NCBI GenBank assembly: GCA_051746985.1
Contig: JBNJFP010000002.1
Location: 62,001-126,000, forward strand
Length of the DNA: 64,000 nucleotides
Direction: 5' to 3'
From: Fodinibius sp051746985
GTDB lineage: Bacteria > Bacteroidota > Rhodothermia > Balneolales > Balneolaceae
Positions 34,739-43,563 of this stretch are shown piece after piece (within the stretch, counting starts at the first letter, position 1; each line of letters starts with the position of its first letter). The notes under the pieces are model-generated. The model saw only the letters and a program-made list of their open reading frames with translations, had not been told where the DNA came from and made no database searches. The translations under genes and the position numbers were made by a program.

Positions 34739-35836
34739 TTAATCGTGGATAAAGTTCAATAGCCGATCGAATCGGGGCATCCATCGTTCGTGATCCCAGG
34801 AAAAATAGATCATGCCGGCCTTGCCTACGATATGTGACTGAGGTACAAACCCCCAGAAACGACTGTCCTCGCTGTCATCGCGATTATCGCCCATCATAAA
34901 ATAGTAATCCTGCTGAATGGTGTATTCGTTGGTCTCCTCACCATTGATGACAAAATCATCGCCATCACGTTCCACAGAATTTCCTTCGTAGCGAGTAATC
35001 ACCCGTTCATAAATATGAAAATTATCGGGCGTTAAGGTCAGGGTTTGTCCTTCAAAAGGAACCACCACCGAAGGAATATTATGATGGTTGTTAAAGCCTG
35101 AGGAAAAACTAAAATCGCGTTGATCAAACTCGTTAAAGCCCTCTGGCAACACAAAAAGCTCTACCTCATTTACTTCAGACCAATCCCTCATTTCCTCGGC
35201 AACGCTACGAGTCATATTAACGCGGTATTGCCCGGAATCCTGAGAGCCTACAAGTGTACCTCCAGCCGATTTTACTTTTGCTGGGCTCAGCCTCACCCTA
35301 TCGCGAACCGTAACCATATAGGTTTGCTGAACACCCTCAAAGTTCTGCTCCTGATCTCCATTTACATAGAGTTCGGCATCATCAATCGAGAGGGTATCAC
35401 CGGGCATCCCCACAGCCCGTTTTATATAACTTGTTTTGGCGGAAATGGGATCTATATCGATGGGGTAATTAAATACAACAATATCATTGCGTTCGACCTC
35501 ACTAATACCGGGCAAGCGTGTCCAGGGAAGCACCGCGCCGGGCATATAAATATTGGTAAATGGCACCCCGACTACCATTGGGGTACGGGGACCATAACTT
35601 ATTTTAGATACAATAAGAAAATCTCCGGTCAGCAGTGTTTTTTCCATTGAGGGTGTTGGAATACGATATGCCTCAAAAAGAAAGGTGCGTATAATTATGG
35701 CCGCTACTGCTGCAAAAAGAAGGGCATCGCCCCACTCCCGAAGCCAGCTTTTGGCTTCATCATTTTGATTGTTTTGCCTTTTTCTTCTTTCAGACCGCCG
35801 TTTTTTGCGCTCTTCTTTTGATAGTTTATCTGCCAA
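34739..35836 (-). CDS. lepB: Signal peptidase I (long form)
   Basis: Inner-membrane serine/lysine protease that removes signal peptides. One membrane helix lies near residues 37-53, then the catalytic serine in IPTPSMEKTLLTGDF (Ser63), the general-base lysine in YIKRAVGMPGDTL (Lys139) and box E GDNRDDSEDSRFWGFVP starting near residue 316. The 160 or so residues between boxes D and E are longer than in E. coli, giving 365 residues in all. The start is a TTG at 35836; no better ATG lies upstream. The secreted hypothetical gene is 14 bp upstream on the same strand. Confidence 0.95.
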   Translation of the reverse strand: MADKLSKEERKKRRSERRKRQNNQNDEAKSWLREWGDALLFAAVAAIIIRTFLFEAYRIPTPSMEKTLLTGDFLIVSKISYGPRTPMVVGVPFTNIYMPGAVLPWTRLPGISEVERNDIVVFNYPIDIDPISAKTSYIKRAVGMPGDTLSIDDAELYVNGDQEQNFEGVQQTYMVTVRDRVRLSPAKVKSAGGTLVGSQDSGQYRVNMTRSVAEEMRDWSEVNEVELFVLPEGFNEFDQRDFSFSSGFNNHHNIPSVVVPFEGQTLTLTPDNFHIYERVITRYEGNSVERDGDDFVINGEETNEYTIQQDYYFMMGDNRDDSEDSRFWGFVPQSHIVGKAGMIYFSWDHERWMPRFDRLLNFIHD

Positions 35837-35850
35837 TGTACCTTCCTCAA

Positions 35851-36462
35851 TTAGTTATTAGAACTGATACTCATCCCCTCGGGAGATTCAATTTCTTTTA
35901 TGTCATTTTCGCCATTCTCGTGGGTGACCAAAAACCATTGTTCTTTTTCGGGAGAATAAAAATAGTCTTCAAATCCAGCCAACTCCTCTACTCCCATAAG
36001 TTCACGTGCGAGCTCTCTTTTTATTTCTGGCATCAGGTCCACATATTTACTTGCCCCGCCATAGGTTAATCCGCTCCCAAATGGACCATTCCAATCCAGT
36101 ACAATCAACGGGATCGTGTCATTAATTGTAAACCAGTATTCAAACTGTATGGCTTTACCCGGTCTAAAATCACTTTCATTAATAAGATCTTCCAGCTTTT
36201 GGGTGGGATCCCCATAAACAGTTTGCAGTCGAGCCCGCACTTCGCTGGTTTCAAGATTATCAATTCCAGTTTTCCCATATAACCCCTGACCGGTCAACTT
36301 GGTGTCTTGCAATAATCGTTTAAACTCGGCGCGATTTTCTTTGGTCACTTTTTCAATTTCTGGTGCTTCAAACTGGGCATATGCGGCCGTTGATACCATC
36401 AAGAGTACCAAACTGAGCACTATAACTTTCAAGGCCTTCATAGTTGTATCAAGTGTATTCAT
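35851..36462 (-). CDS. Secreted hypothetical protein
   Basis: 203 residues with a clear signal peptide, MKALKVIVLSLVLLMVSTAA then YAQ, which begins at the second Met (residue 8, position 36441), so either start is possible. The mature part is soluble and acidic, with a conserved-looking core (WFTINDTIPLIVLDWNGPFG and SKYVDLMPEIKRELARELMG). I do not recognise a family. It sits between lepA and lepB, both of them housekeeping genes, with spacings of about 24 and 14 bp. Confidence 0.75.
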   Translation of the reverse strand: MNTLDTTMKALKVIVLSLVLLMVSTAAYAQFEAPEIEKVTKENRAEFKRLLQDTKLTGQGLYGKTGIDNLETSEVRARLQTVYGDPTQKLEDLINESDFRPGKAIQFEYWFTINDTIPLIVLDWNGPFGSGLTYGGASKYVDLMPEIKRELARELMGVEELAGFEDYFYSPEKEQWFLVTHENGENDIKEIESPEGMSISSNN

Positions 36463-36486
36463 AAATGTCCTTATAAATTGTTGTAA

Positions 36487-38295
36487 TTACTTGTCGTCAT
36501 CCATCGAAAGTACAGCCAAAAAGGCTTCTTGAGGAACATCAACCGTCCCTACCTGCTTCATCCTCTTTTTACCTTCTTTCTGCTTCTCCAAGAGTTTACG
36601 TTTTCGTGAGACATCACCGCCATAACATTTGGCCGTAACATCTTTGCGGATGGCCGGAATCGTTTCGCGGGCAATAACATTTGAGCCGATGGCCGCCTGA
36701 ATAGGCACCTCAAACTGATGCCGATCAATAAGCTCTTTGAGCTTTTTGCACAACTTTCGACCCAGTTCGTATGCCTTATCACGGTGAACAATACTCGATA
36801 ACGCATCAACCGGCTCTTTATTTAATAAAATATCGAGCCGCACCAGATCCCCTTCGCGATATTCGAGAAATTCGTAATCAAGTGAAGCATAGCCGCGCGT
36901 TCCACTTTTTAGGCGATCATAAAAATCAAAAACGACCTCGGCCATGGGCAGTTCATATTTTATTTCCACCCGCTGGCTCTGCATATGTATCTGGTTAATA
37001 TACTTACCGCGCTTCTCCTGACAGAGTTCCATTACCGGACCAATATAATCCGAGGGCGTCAAAATACTTGCCTTAATATAGGGCTCATACACAGCGGTCA
37101 CCATTGACGGATCAGGCATATCACTGGGATTATCGACCAGTAGCTTTTTGTCTTCGCCCTTTTCGGTGATATGCACTTCGTACTCCACGTTAGGAACCGT
37201 GGTAATAATATCGATATTAAATTCCCTATCCAGCCGCTCCTGCACAATCTCCATGTGCAACATTCCCAAAAATCCAGCCCGAAACCCAAAGCCAAGCGCT
37301 TCCGATGTTTCCGGCTGATACGTCAGCGAAGCGTCATTAAGCTGCAGCTTTTCGAGGGCCGATCGCAAGTCTTCAAAATCTTCCGAATCGGTAGGGAATA
37401 GCCCACTAAATACCATGGGCTTGGGCTCTTGGTATCCGGGGATGGGAGTTTCGGCCGGATTATCAGTTTTAGTAACCGTGTCACCCACACGGGCATCCTG
37501 CAGAGATTTTACACTGCCAACAATATATCCCACATCCCCCGCCTCAAGCTTATCCGTTTTGACTTTCTCAAGTTTTAGGTGGCCAATTTCTTCGGCATCG
37601 TACTCTTTGCTCGTAGCCATAAAGCGAATGCCATCCCCTTTTTCGAGCGATCCCTCCATCACCCTAACATACACAATAGAACCGCGATAGCTGTTAAAAA
37701 CAGAATCAAAAATAAGGGCACGCAGCGGCTTATCTGTTTCGCGGCCGGGGGCGGGAATACGCTCCACGATGGCTTCAAGAAGGTCGTCAACCCCTTGCCC
37801 GGTTTTGGCAGAAACGTGTAAAATTTCGTCATGCGTGCAACCAATTAAATCGACAATCTGCTGTCCCACACCCTCAGGATCGGCGCTGGGTAAATCAATT
37901 TTATTGAGCACGGGAATAATCTCCAGATCCTGTTCAATGGCCTGGTAAAGCGTTGAAATAGTCTGTGCCTCAATCCCTTGTGCCGCATCAACCACTAAAA
38001 GCACGCCTTCGCAAGCCTTTAGCGCCCGGGAAACTTCGTACGAAAAATCCACGTGTCCGGGCGTGTCGATAAGATTAAAAACCACCTTCTCTCCTGTCGG
38101 ACGCTTATAATCCATCCTGATGGCGTGGCTTTTAATCGTGATCCCTCGTTCACGCTCCAAATCCATGTCGTCGAGAATCTGTTCCTGCATTTCGCGCTCA
38201 GTAATGGCACCGGTACGTTCCAGCAGACGGTCTGCGAGCGTAGATTTGCCGTGATCAATGTGGGCAATGATACTAAAGTTGCGAATCTGGGTCAT
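36487..38295 (-). CDS. lepA: Elongation factor 4 (LepA)
   Basis: Translational GTPase that binds ribosomes and affects initiation and back-translocation. The G1 motif AHIDHGKST is at residues 9-17, with DTPGHVDF (G3) and NKIDLP (G4). The C-terminal LepA-specific domain (CKKLKELIDRHQFEVPIQAA, then GKKRMK) is complete. I start at the ATG 38295 (MTQIRNFSIIAHIDHGKS), which gives 602 residues as in other LepA proteins. A TTG four codons upstream keeps the frame open but is unlikely. Confidence 0.97.
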   Translation of the reverse strand: MTQIRNFSIIAHIDHGKSTLADRLLERTGAITEREMQEQILDDMDLERERGITIKSHAIRMDYKRPTGEKVVFNLIDTPGHVDFSYEVSRALKACEGVLLVVDAAQGIEAQTISTLYQAIEQDLEIIPVLNKIDLPSADPEGVGQQIVDLIGCTHDEILHVSAKTGQGVDDLLEAIVERIPAPGRETDKPLRALIFDSVFNSYRGSIVYVRVMEGSLEKGDGIRFMATSKEYDAEEIGHLKLEKVKTDKLEAGDVGYIVGSVKSLQDARVGDTVTKTDNPAETPIPGYQEPKPMVFSGLFPTDSEDFEDLRSALEKLQLNDASLTYQPETSEALGFGFRAGFLGMLHMEIVQERLDREFNIDIITTVPNVEYEVHITEKGEDKKLLVDNPSDMPDPSMVTAVYEPYIKASILTPSDYIGPVMELCQEKRGKYINQIHMQSQRVEIKYELPMAEVVFDFYDRLKSGTRGYASLDYEFLEYREGDLVRLDILLNKEPVDALSSIVHRDKAYELGRKLCKKLKELIDRHQFEVPIQAAIGSNVIARETIPAIRKDVTAKCYGGDVSRKRKLLEKQKEGKKRMKQVGTVDVPQEAFLAVLSMDDDK

Positions 38296-38392
38296 ATAGA
38301 TGTGCAAATAGCACTATTTTAGCTTTCTCAAAAGAACGCTAAAGATACAAAAATGCCGATGGCATTGCATAATAATTCGTGGCACTCACATA

Positions 38393-38424
38393 AAAAAGCC
38401 CAACATGCAGGACATATTGAGCCC
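38393..38424 (-). terminator. Weak terminator downstream of the 92-residue gene
   Basis: On the minus strand CTCAATATG can pair with CATGTTGGG (two G-U pairs) across a 5-nt loop, followed by C and six T. It lies about 20 bp beyond the stop of the thiamine-binding-like gene. Confidence 0.45.
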
Positions 38425-38442
38425 GTTCAGTAAAATCAACTA

Positions 38443-38721
38443 TTACTCTGCCTGGGGGATATTCAGGGGATCGTCACTCTCAGCAACAGGACTCATCAGC
38501 TCCACATGAAATCGAAACTCTTCTTTTTCGATTGCCATGGTATCATACATTTCGCGAATAAGCTCGAACACCACTTCCGTATCCCCACGTACACTTGTTG
38601 ACATATAATTTACATCAACCTCCACATCATGTTGTGCAACCAACTCGAGCAGGTAATTTATGCTTTCGCGCGGATCTGATGCTTTAAGAGGAATGTAGGT
38701 AAATTGGGCAGTAGTAATCAT
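38443..38721 (-). CDS. Small YkoF/MTH1187-like (thiamine-binding-like) protein
   Basis: 92 residues with the pattern of the small MTH1187/YkoF family: an N-terminal beta strand ending in YIPLKA, a helix (DPRESINYLLELVAQHD), a second strand VEVDVNYMSTSVRGD and a helix (TEVVFELIREMYDTMAIEKE) followed by a strand. Family members bind thiamine or related ligands. No riboswitch was seen. The assignment is by overall pattern, so moderate confidence. It is a single-gene unit. Confidence 0.55.
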   Translation of the reverse strand: MITTAQFTYIPLKASDPRESINYLLELVAQHDVEVDVNYMSTSVRGDTEVVFELIREMYDTMAIEKEEFRFHVELMSPVAESDDPLNIPQAE

Positions 38722-38864
38722 AATGTGATATCTGTTATCGGATTAATTATTGGGTCGTAAGAATAGCCTTTTAGACCTAATACTTCAATCTAATTGAGAT
38801 AATTTTTGGCAACGTTGGCAGCTGTCAAAAGAAATCCACAAAAATGGAACAATCGTCGCTCTAT

Positions 38865-38888
38865 CTTGTTTAACCTACTCTAAACAAG
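38865..38888. promoter_or_regulatory. 8-bp palindrome upstream of a 30-residue ORF
   Basis: CTTGTTTA (38865-38872) and TAAACAAG (38881-38888) are perfect inverted repeats with an 8-nt spacer. This is operator-like geometry and lies 20 bp before the small membrane ORF at 38909. No U-tract follows. Confidence 0.4.
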
Positions 38889-38908
38889 AAGCAACGAAAG
38901 AACTGAAA

Positions 38909-39001
38909 ATGATGCACAAGCGAATCGCACAAAATCCAATCATTCAATTAACCCTTTTTACCCTCCTTCTTATTGTTTTTGTGGCCATGGTATCAGCATG
39001 A
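38909..39001 (+). CDS. Putative 30-residue membrane peptide
   Basis: A short ORF starting ATGATG encodes 30 residues with a basic N-terminus (HKR at 3-5) and one hydrophobic helix (QLTLFTLLLIVFVAMVSA) running to the C-terminus. It lies in a 420 bp gap, downstream of an 8-bp palindrome. It could be a small membrane protein or a translated leader. No homologue recognised. The rest of the gap (38722-39142) shows nothing else clear. Confidence 0.35.
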   Translation: MMHKRIAQNPIIQLTLFTLLLIVFVAMVSA

Positions 39002-39142
39002 AGGTGACGCACAATGCGTCCAATCTTATATTCAACTGTGCCATTTCTCTCCATTTAAATACTCAAACCAGCAGGAACAATCTCCAAGGCATTCTATAAA
39101 AAGAACTGCAATCAGAATATGCCAAATTAACCTATTGTTATT

Positions 39143-39973
39143 ATGAAACATTTACCGATACTATTAACTGTGATTCTTACCTTTTTTATAGGCTTTACAG
39201 CCTGTGACAGTACCAACGACGACGGCGGAACGGGAACCATGGAAGTGACCATGACCGATGCGCCTGCCAATTATGATTCCGTGAACGTAACCATCAAAAG
39301 CGTTCGCGTACATCAAAATGCCGACAGTGAAACCGACAGCACAGAATCTGATGAGGAAGCCGAAGAAAGTGGATGGGTTACCATCACTGACGAACAGATG
39401 AAGGTTAATCTGCTCGAGCTTACCAACGGCAACCAGATTACACTGGGATCCGAAGAACTGGAAGCGGGCACCTACTCCCAGGTTCGTTTTATTCTTGGTG
39501 ATGACAACACCGTTACCGTTGATGGAGAAACCTACGAGCTGCAAACACCCAGCGCGGAACAATCAGGCTTAAAGCTTAATGTTAATGCCGAAGTGGAAGA
39601 AAATAGCACCTATACGCTACTTGTGGATTTTGATGCCGCCCGTTCCGTTGTTCAGCAAGGTAACGGAGGCTATCTGCTAAAACCAGTATTACGCGCCGTT
39701 GACCTTGCAGAAACAGGGGCTATTGCTGGAAATGTGCAGCCGTCAGATTTTAAAACAAATGTAATGGCAATATCCGAAGATGATACCGTTACAACTACTA
39801 TTACAACCGACGAAGGCGATTTCAAACTCATTGGGCTTATCGAAGGCACATATGATGTTGCTTTTGACCCCGATAGTGATCAACATAGCGATACAACCAT
39901 TACCGATATCGAAGTCGCTGTAAATCAGGAAACAACACTCGAAGATTTACAGCTGGAAGAAACTGAAAACTAA
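39143..39973 (+). CDS. DUF4382 domain lipoprotein
   Basis: 276-residue exported lipoprotein. The signal peptide ends in the lipobox GFTAC with the lipidated cysteine near residue 21. The DUF4382 domain begins TMEVTMTDAPANYDSVNVTI (about residues 32-51), and a C-terminal carboxypeptidase-regulatory-like beta domain begins GAIAGNVQPSDFKTNVMAIS (near 192) and ends with GTYDVAF and TITDIEV. The protein is strongly acidic. Its function is unknown and it is likely anchored in the outer membrane. It ends at a strong terminator. Confidence 0.88.
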   Translation: MKHLPILLTVILTFFIGFTACDSTNDDGGTGTMEVTMTDAPANYDSVNVTIKSVRVHQNADSETDSTESDEEAEESGWVTITDEQMKVNLLELTNGNQITLGSEELEAGTYSQVRFILGDDNTVTVDGETYELQTPSAEQSGLKLNVNAEVEENSTYTLLVDFDAARSVVQQGNGGYLLKPVLRAVDLAETGAIAGNVQPSDFKTNVMAISEDDTVTTTITTDEGDFKLIGLIEGTYDVAFDPDSDQHSDTTITDIEVAVNQETTLEDLQLEETEN

Positions 39974-40009
39974 GTTGTTCACTTACCCCTCAAGGTAAAC
40001 TGAACAGTC

Positions 40010-40043
40010 AAGGGCTTCTGCCGCAAGGCGGGAGCCCTTTTTC
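40010..40043 (+). terminator. Intrinsic terminator after the DUF4382 gene
   Basis: AAGGGCT (40010-40016) pairs with AGCCCTT (40033-40039), with an inner CCGC/GCGG pairing and a following T-rich tail. It separates the lipoprotein gene from the his leader. Confidence 0.85.
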
Positions 40044-40106
40044 TTTTCGGAATGATTCAGCTAATCCTACAGTTACAGGTAAGCAAATATTTCCATGAGT
40101 AAAATT

Positions 40107-40139
40107 TTGTGGAAGAATTATCTAAAAAGCTTATCTTTA
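40107..40139 (+). promoter_or_regulatory. Putative his operon promoter
   Basis: TTG at 40107-40109 and TATCTTTA at 40132-40139 (one mismatch to TAnnTTTG) are 22 nt apart. The predicted transcription start is at or within a base or two of the leader ATG at 40145, so the leader peptide may be translated from a leaderless transcript. Confidence 0.5.
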
Positions 40140-40144
40140 GCCTG

Positions 40145-40213
40145 ATGCAAAAACAAAGCCTACATATTTCTCTCCATTCTCACCTCCATCATGGCGGTTG
40201 GCCCCGTCAATAG
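40145..40213 (+). CDS. hisL: Histidine operon leader peptide
   Basis: A 22-codon ORF from ATG 40145 to TAG 40213 encodes MQKQSLHISLHSHLHH and then GGWPRQ. Five of 22 residues are histidine, with positions 7, 11, 13, 15 and 16 clustered in the middle. It begins 5 bp after a -7-like box and lies 74 bp upstream of the hisG ATG. This is what a ribosome-sensing his attenuator needs: low charged tRNA-His would stall translation over the His codons. It matches the principle of the enterobacterial hisL peptide but not its sequence. Strong by pattern, not tested. Confidence 0.8.
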   Translation: MQKQSLHISLHSHLHHGGWPRQ

Positions 40214-40256
40214 CATCACTTTATGTAGCAAGCGCTACGTCGTCTTTTCTTCTTCC
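40192..40256 (+). promoter_or_regulatory. Candidate his attenuator structure
   Basis: TGGCGG (40192-40197) can pair with CCGTCA (40204-40209, one G-U), and ATGTAGC (40223-40229) with GCTACGT (40234-40240, one G-U) around AAGC, followed by a pyrimidine-rich stretch CGTCTTTTCTTCTTCC. The second hairpin is a weak terminator candidate. Its left arm ATGTAG can also pair with CTACAT in the leader (codons 6-7), and GCTA with TAGC at 40211-40214, which gives alternative folds. Confidence 0.45.
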
Positions 40257-40287
40257 ATTTTCACCAAAAATTTATCCAACTATTGTT

Positions 40288-41169
40288 ATGCAACGCACTG
40301 CTGACTCTACAACTTCATTACGTATCGCTATTCAAAAATCAGGACGTCTAACCGATAAAACCATTGATTTGCTAAAAGGTATTGGTCTCCGTTTTGATGA
40401 CTACAAACGAAACCTGCTCGTAAAATGCCGCAATTTTGATGTGGAGCTACTCCTTATACGCGATGATGATATTCCCGAATATGTGCAGGATGGTGTCTGC
40501 GATTTGGGATTCGTGGGCGCCAACGAAACACAGGAAAAAGGGGCCAATGTGACCGTATTACGTGGACTTGATTACGGGGTTTGCCGTCTTTCACTGGCCG
40601 CTCCCAAAGATGGAGATATCCAATCCATTCCGGATTTTGAAGGCAAAACCATTGCCACCAGCTATCCAAATATAACGCAACGTTTTTTTGCCGAAAAAGA
40701 GATCAATGCCGAGATCGTCACCATTTCAGGTGCGGTCGAAATTGCGCCCCGCCTCGAGGTCGCCGATGCTATATGCGACCTGGTTTCCACCGGTAATACG
40801 CTCAAAGCCAACGGACTTCAGGAACTGCAAACCCTCCTCGAATCCGAAACACAACTCATCCAAACCAACAAAGAGCTTTCTCCGGGCAAAAAGAAGTTGA
40901 TCGAAAAATTTCTTCAACGGATGGACGGTCACCAACAGGCCGAACGCAGCCGTTACATCATGATGAATGCCCCCGAGGAGTCGGTTCCAAAAATTAAAGA
41001 GATCATCCCCTCGCTTAAAAGTCCCACGGTAATGCCATTGGCCGACAACAATATGGTCGCCATCCACACGGTAATACCCATTGATCAGTTTTGGATTGTG
41101 ATGGAAAAGCTCAAGGCTGAAGGGGCCAGCGGAATTGTCATCCTGCCTATTGAAAGCATGATTTTGTAA
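40288..41169 (+). CDS. hisG: ATP phosphoribosyltransferase (long form)
   Basis: First enzyme of histidine synthesis, joining ATP and PRPP. I start at the ATG 40288, giving 293 residues, the length of HisG-long with a C-terminal regulatory ACT-like domain (about 215-293, ending GIVILPIESMIL). The frame is open upstream to 40198, but that part overlaps the attenuator. The N-terminal LRIAIQKSGRLTDKT and the PRPP loop DLVSTGNTLKANGL are typical. The long form does not need HisZ and is inhibited by histidine, so control is likely both by feedback and by the leader peptide. Confidence 0.96.
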   Translation: MQRTADSTTSLRIAIQKSGRLTDKTIDLLKGIGLRFDDYKRNLLVKCRNFDVELLLIRDDDIPEYVQDGVCDLGFVGANETQEKGANVTVLRGLDYGVCRLSLAAPKDGDIQSIPDFEGKTIATSYPNITQRFFAEKEINAEIVTISGAVEIAPRLEVADAICDLVSTGNTLKANGLQELQTLLESETQLIQTNKELSPGKKKLIEKFLQRMDGHQQAERSRYIMMNAPEESVPKIKEIIPSLKSPTVMPLADNNMVAIHTVIPIDQFWIVMEKLKAEGASGIVILPIESMIL

Positions 41170-41199
41170 TCCAATAACATTGACCAGATTAAAAGAATC

Positions 41200-42501
41200 A
41201 TGGATACCTATTCTTATAATGATCTATCCGCTGAGGAATTAAAGAAACGCTGCCAGCGTCCCAAGATGGATTTCCAATCTGTTTTTGGGCAGGTGGAACC
41301 AATCATCAAAAAGGTCAAGCAAGAAGGTGATGCCGGCATCAATCATTACAACCAAAAGTTTGATGGCGTTTCTGCTGACCCCCTTGTTATAAATCCACAA
41401 AAAGTCTCGGTTTCGTTGGATGAACATATCCAATCTGCCATCGATACCGCTTTCGACAACATCTATACTTTCCACAAGGCGCAGCTGCCAGATCCGTTAA
41501 CCGTGGAAACCATGCCCGGTGTGGAGTGCCGACGAATTTCACGTCCTATTCAAAAAGTGGGACTCTACATTCCCGGCGGTACGGCCATATTACCTTCTAC
41601 GGCGATGATGCTTGGCATCCCGGCAATGCTGGCCGGATCCTCAACTATTGTGATGGCCACACCACCACAGAAAGATGGTTCTGTTGCCGACGAAATTCTA
41701 TACATTGCCAAAAAGGTAGGAGCTTCGCATCTGCTCAAAGCCGGTGGTGCGCAAGCCGTTGCAGGGATGGCCCTGGGAACCGAATCGGTGCCGAAGGTGG
41801 ATAAAATTTTCGGTCCCGGCAACCAATATGTCACGGCAGCTAAGATGATGCTGCAAAATAGCGAAGCCCAAATTGCCATTGATATGCCGGCCGGTCCCTC
41901 GGAGGTATTGGTCGTTGCGGATGCATCAGCAAAGCCAAAATATGTGGCAGCAGACCTGCTTTCACAGGCCGAACATGGCACTGACAGCCAGGTCGTATTA
42001 GTGGCTACCCAAGACTTTGACATCGATAAATGCGAGCAAGAAATTGAGCAACAACTTGCACAATTGCCTCGTGAAGAAGTGGCCCGAAAAGCCATATCGC
42101 AGAGTTTCGTGCTAACGGTCGGCAACCTTGCAGATGGGATTGCTTTTTCCAATCAATATGCCCCCGAGCACCTGATTCTGCAATGTGAAAACCCCGAACA
42201 ATGGGAAGAACAGATCATTAACGCGGGATCGGTATTTTTAGGTCCGTGGACCCCCGAAAGCGCCGGTGATTACGCTTCGGGCACCAACCATACGCTGCCA
42301 ACTTACGGCTACGCACGAATGTTCAGCGGCGTATCAGTGGATTCGTTCCTTAAACAAATCACCATGCAAAGAATTACGAAACAAGGATTGCAAAATGTAG
42401 GTCCTACCGTGGAAACACTTGCCGAACTTGAGATGCTGCAAGCCCATAAAAATGCCGTATCCATCCGACTCAACGACATCAATTCTGAAAACAATACCTA
42501 A
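41200..42501 (+). CDS. hisD: Histidinol dehydrogenase
   Basis: Zinc enzyme oxidising histidinol to histidine in two NAD-linked steps. 433 residues. The signature IDMPAGPSEVLVVADASA, AEHGTDSQ with zinc and base residues, YAPEHLIL and the C-terminal GTNHTLPTYGYAR are present. It lies 30 bp after hisG and 6 bp before hisC. Confidence 0.97.
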   Translation: MDTYSYNDLSAEELKKRCQRPKMDFQSVFGQVEPIIKKVKQEGDAGINHYNQKFDGVSADPLVINPQKVSVSLDEHIQSAIDTAFDNIYTFHKAQLPDPLTVETMPGVECRRISRPIQKVGLYIPGGTAILPSTAMMLGIPAMLAGSSTIVMATPPQKDGSVADEILYIAKKVGASHLLKAGGAQAVAGMALGTESVPKVDKIFGPGNQYVTAAKMMLQNSEAQIAIDMPAGPSEVLVVADASAKPKYVAADLLSQAEHGTDSQVVLVATQDFDIDKCEQEIEQQLAQLPREEVARKAISQSFVLTVGNLADGIAFSNQYAPEHLILQCENPEQWEEQIINAGSVFLGPWTPESAGDYASGTNHTLPTYGYARMFSGVSVDSFLKQITMQRITKQGLQNVGPTVETLAELEMLQAHKNAVSIRLNDINSENNT

Positions 42502-42507
42502 ATACCA

Positions 42508-43563
42508 ATGTCTGTATCTTTTAACGTAGAGGATCTTGTCCGTCCCAATATCCAAAATTTAACACCTTACCACAGTGCGCGTGAAGATTTTGAGGATGGA
42601 TTATTGCTGGATGCCAATGAAAACAGCCTTGGAGCCCCTTTTCTGGATGAAGATCGCCTGCATCGCTATCCCGATCCTAAGCAAAAAAAACTGAGAAACC
42701 TTATTGCTGACTGGAGGGGCGTTCGTGTGAATAATGTTTTTACCGGCATAGGCAGCGATGAAGGCATTGATCTGCTGTACCGCATCTTCTGCCGGCCGGG
42801 ACGAGATCGCGTTTTGACCACTCCACCAACCTATGGCATGTACAAGGTATCTGCCAATATTCATAACATTGCGATTGATTCGGTTTTATTGAGCAAAGAT
42901 TTTGAGCTTCGTCCCGACGCTATACTGGATGCCGTTACCCCAGACACCAAATTGCTCTTTCTATGTTCTCCCAACAATCCTACAGGCAACACTTTCGATC
43001 CGCAAAACATCCGCACCATTATCGAAAATTTTGGCGGCATTGTAGTGCTGGATGAAGCCTACATCGACTTTAGCGAACAAGAAAGCTGGGCACCCAAAGT
43101 GGCCGAATATCCCAACCTCGTAGTATTGCAAACGATGTCTAAATCATTTGGACTGGCGGGGATCCGGCTGGGAATCAGCTATGCTCAGGAGGATATTATC
43201 AATTACATGATGAAAGTGAAGGCTCCGTATAACATCAACAAATTGACCGCAAAGTATGCAATCGAAGGATTACAGAATTGGGATACCGTGCAATTTCGTG
43301 TTGATGCCATCAAGAAGGAACGAAAACGCCTCAAAGAAAAGTTGCATGATCTCAAACAGGTGAAGCATGTTTTTGAAAGTGAGGCAAATTTTTTGTTAAC
43401 AGAATTCAAGGATGCCCGCTCAGTTTATAACACACTGGCAGAACAAGGAATCATTATCAGATATCGCGGTGATCAACCCCTTTGCGAAAACTGCCTGCGT
43501 ATTACCGTGGGCACGCCCGACGAAAACGACCGCCTAATTGCAGCCTTAAAGAAATTAGCATAA
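42508..43563 (+). CDS. hisC: Histidinol-phosphate aminotransferase
   Basis: PLP-dependent transaminase converting imidazole acetol phosphate to histidinol phosphate. 351 residues. LDANENSLGAP at the N-terminus, CSPNNPTGN, VVLDEAYIDF and the PLP lysine in QTMSKSFGLAGIRLG are in the expected order. Its stop codon overlaps the hisB start by one base (TAATG), implying coupled translation. Confidence 0.97.
   Translation: MSVSFNVEDLVRPNIQNLTPYHSAREDFEDGLLLDANENSLGAPFLDEDRLHRYPDPKQKKLRNLIADWRGVRVNNVFTGIGSDEGIDLLYRIFCRPGRDRVLTTPPTYGMYKVSANIHNIAIDSVLLSKDFELRPDAILDAVTPDTKLLFLCSPNNPTGNTFDPQNIRTIIENFGGIVVLDEAYIDFSEQESWAPKVAEYPNLVVLQTMSKSFGLAGIRLGISYAQEDIINYMMKVKAPYNINKLTAKYAIEGLQNWDTVQFRVDAIKKERKRLKEKLHDLKQVKHVFESEANFLLTEFKDARSVYNTLAEQGIIIRYRGDQPLCENCLRITVGTPDENDRLIAALKKLA

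Noticed and set aside
40198..40287. N-terminal extension of hisG by 30 codons
   Set aside because: It overlaps the leader peptide and hairpins, and the homologous N-terminus begins just after the ATG at 40288.
43482..43562. N-terminal extension of hisB into hisC
   Set aside because: The ATG at 43563 overlaps the hisC stop in the coupled TAATG manner seen again at hisB/hisH; the extension would be a long overlap.
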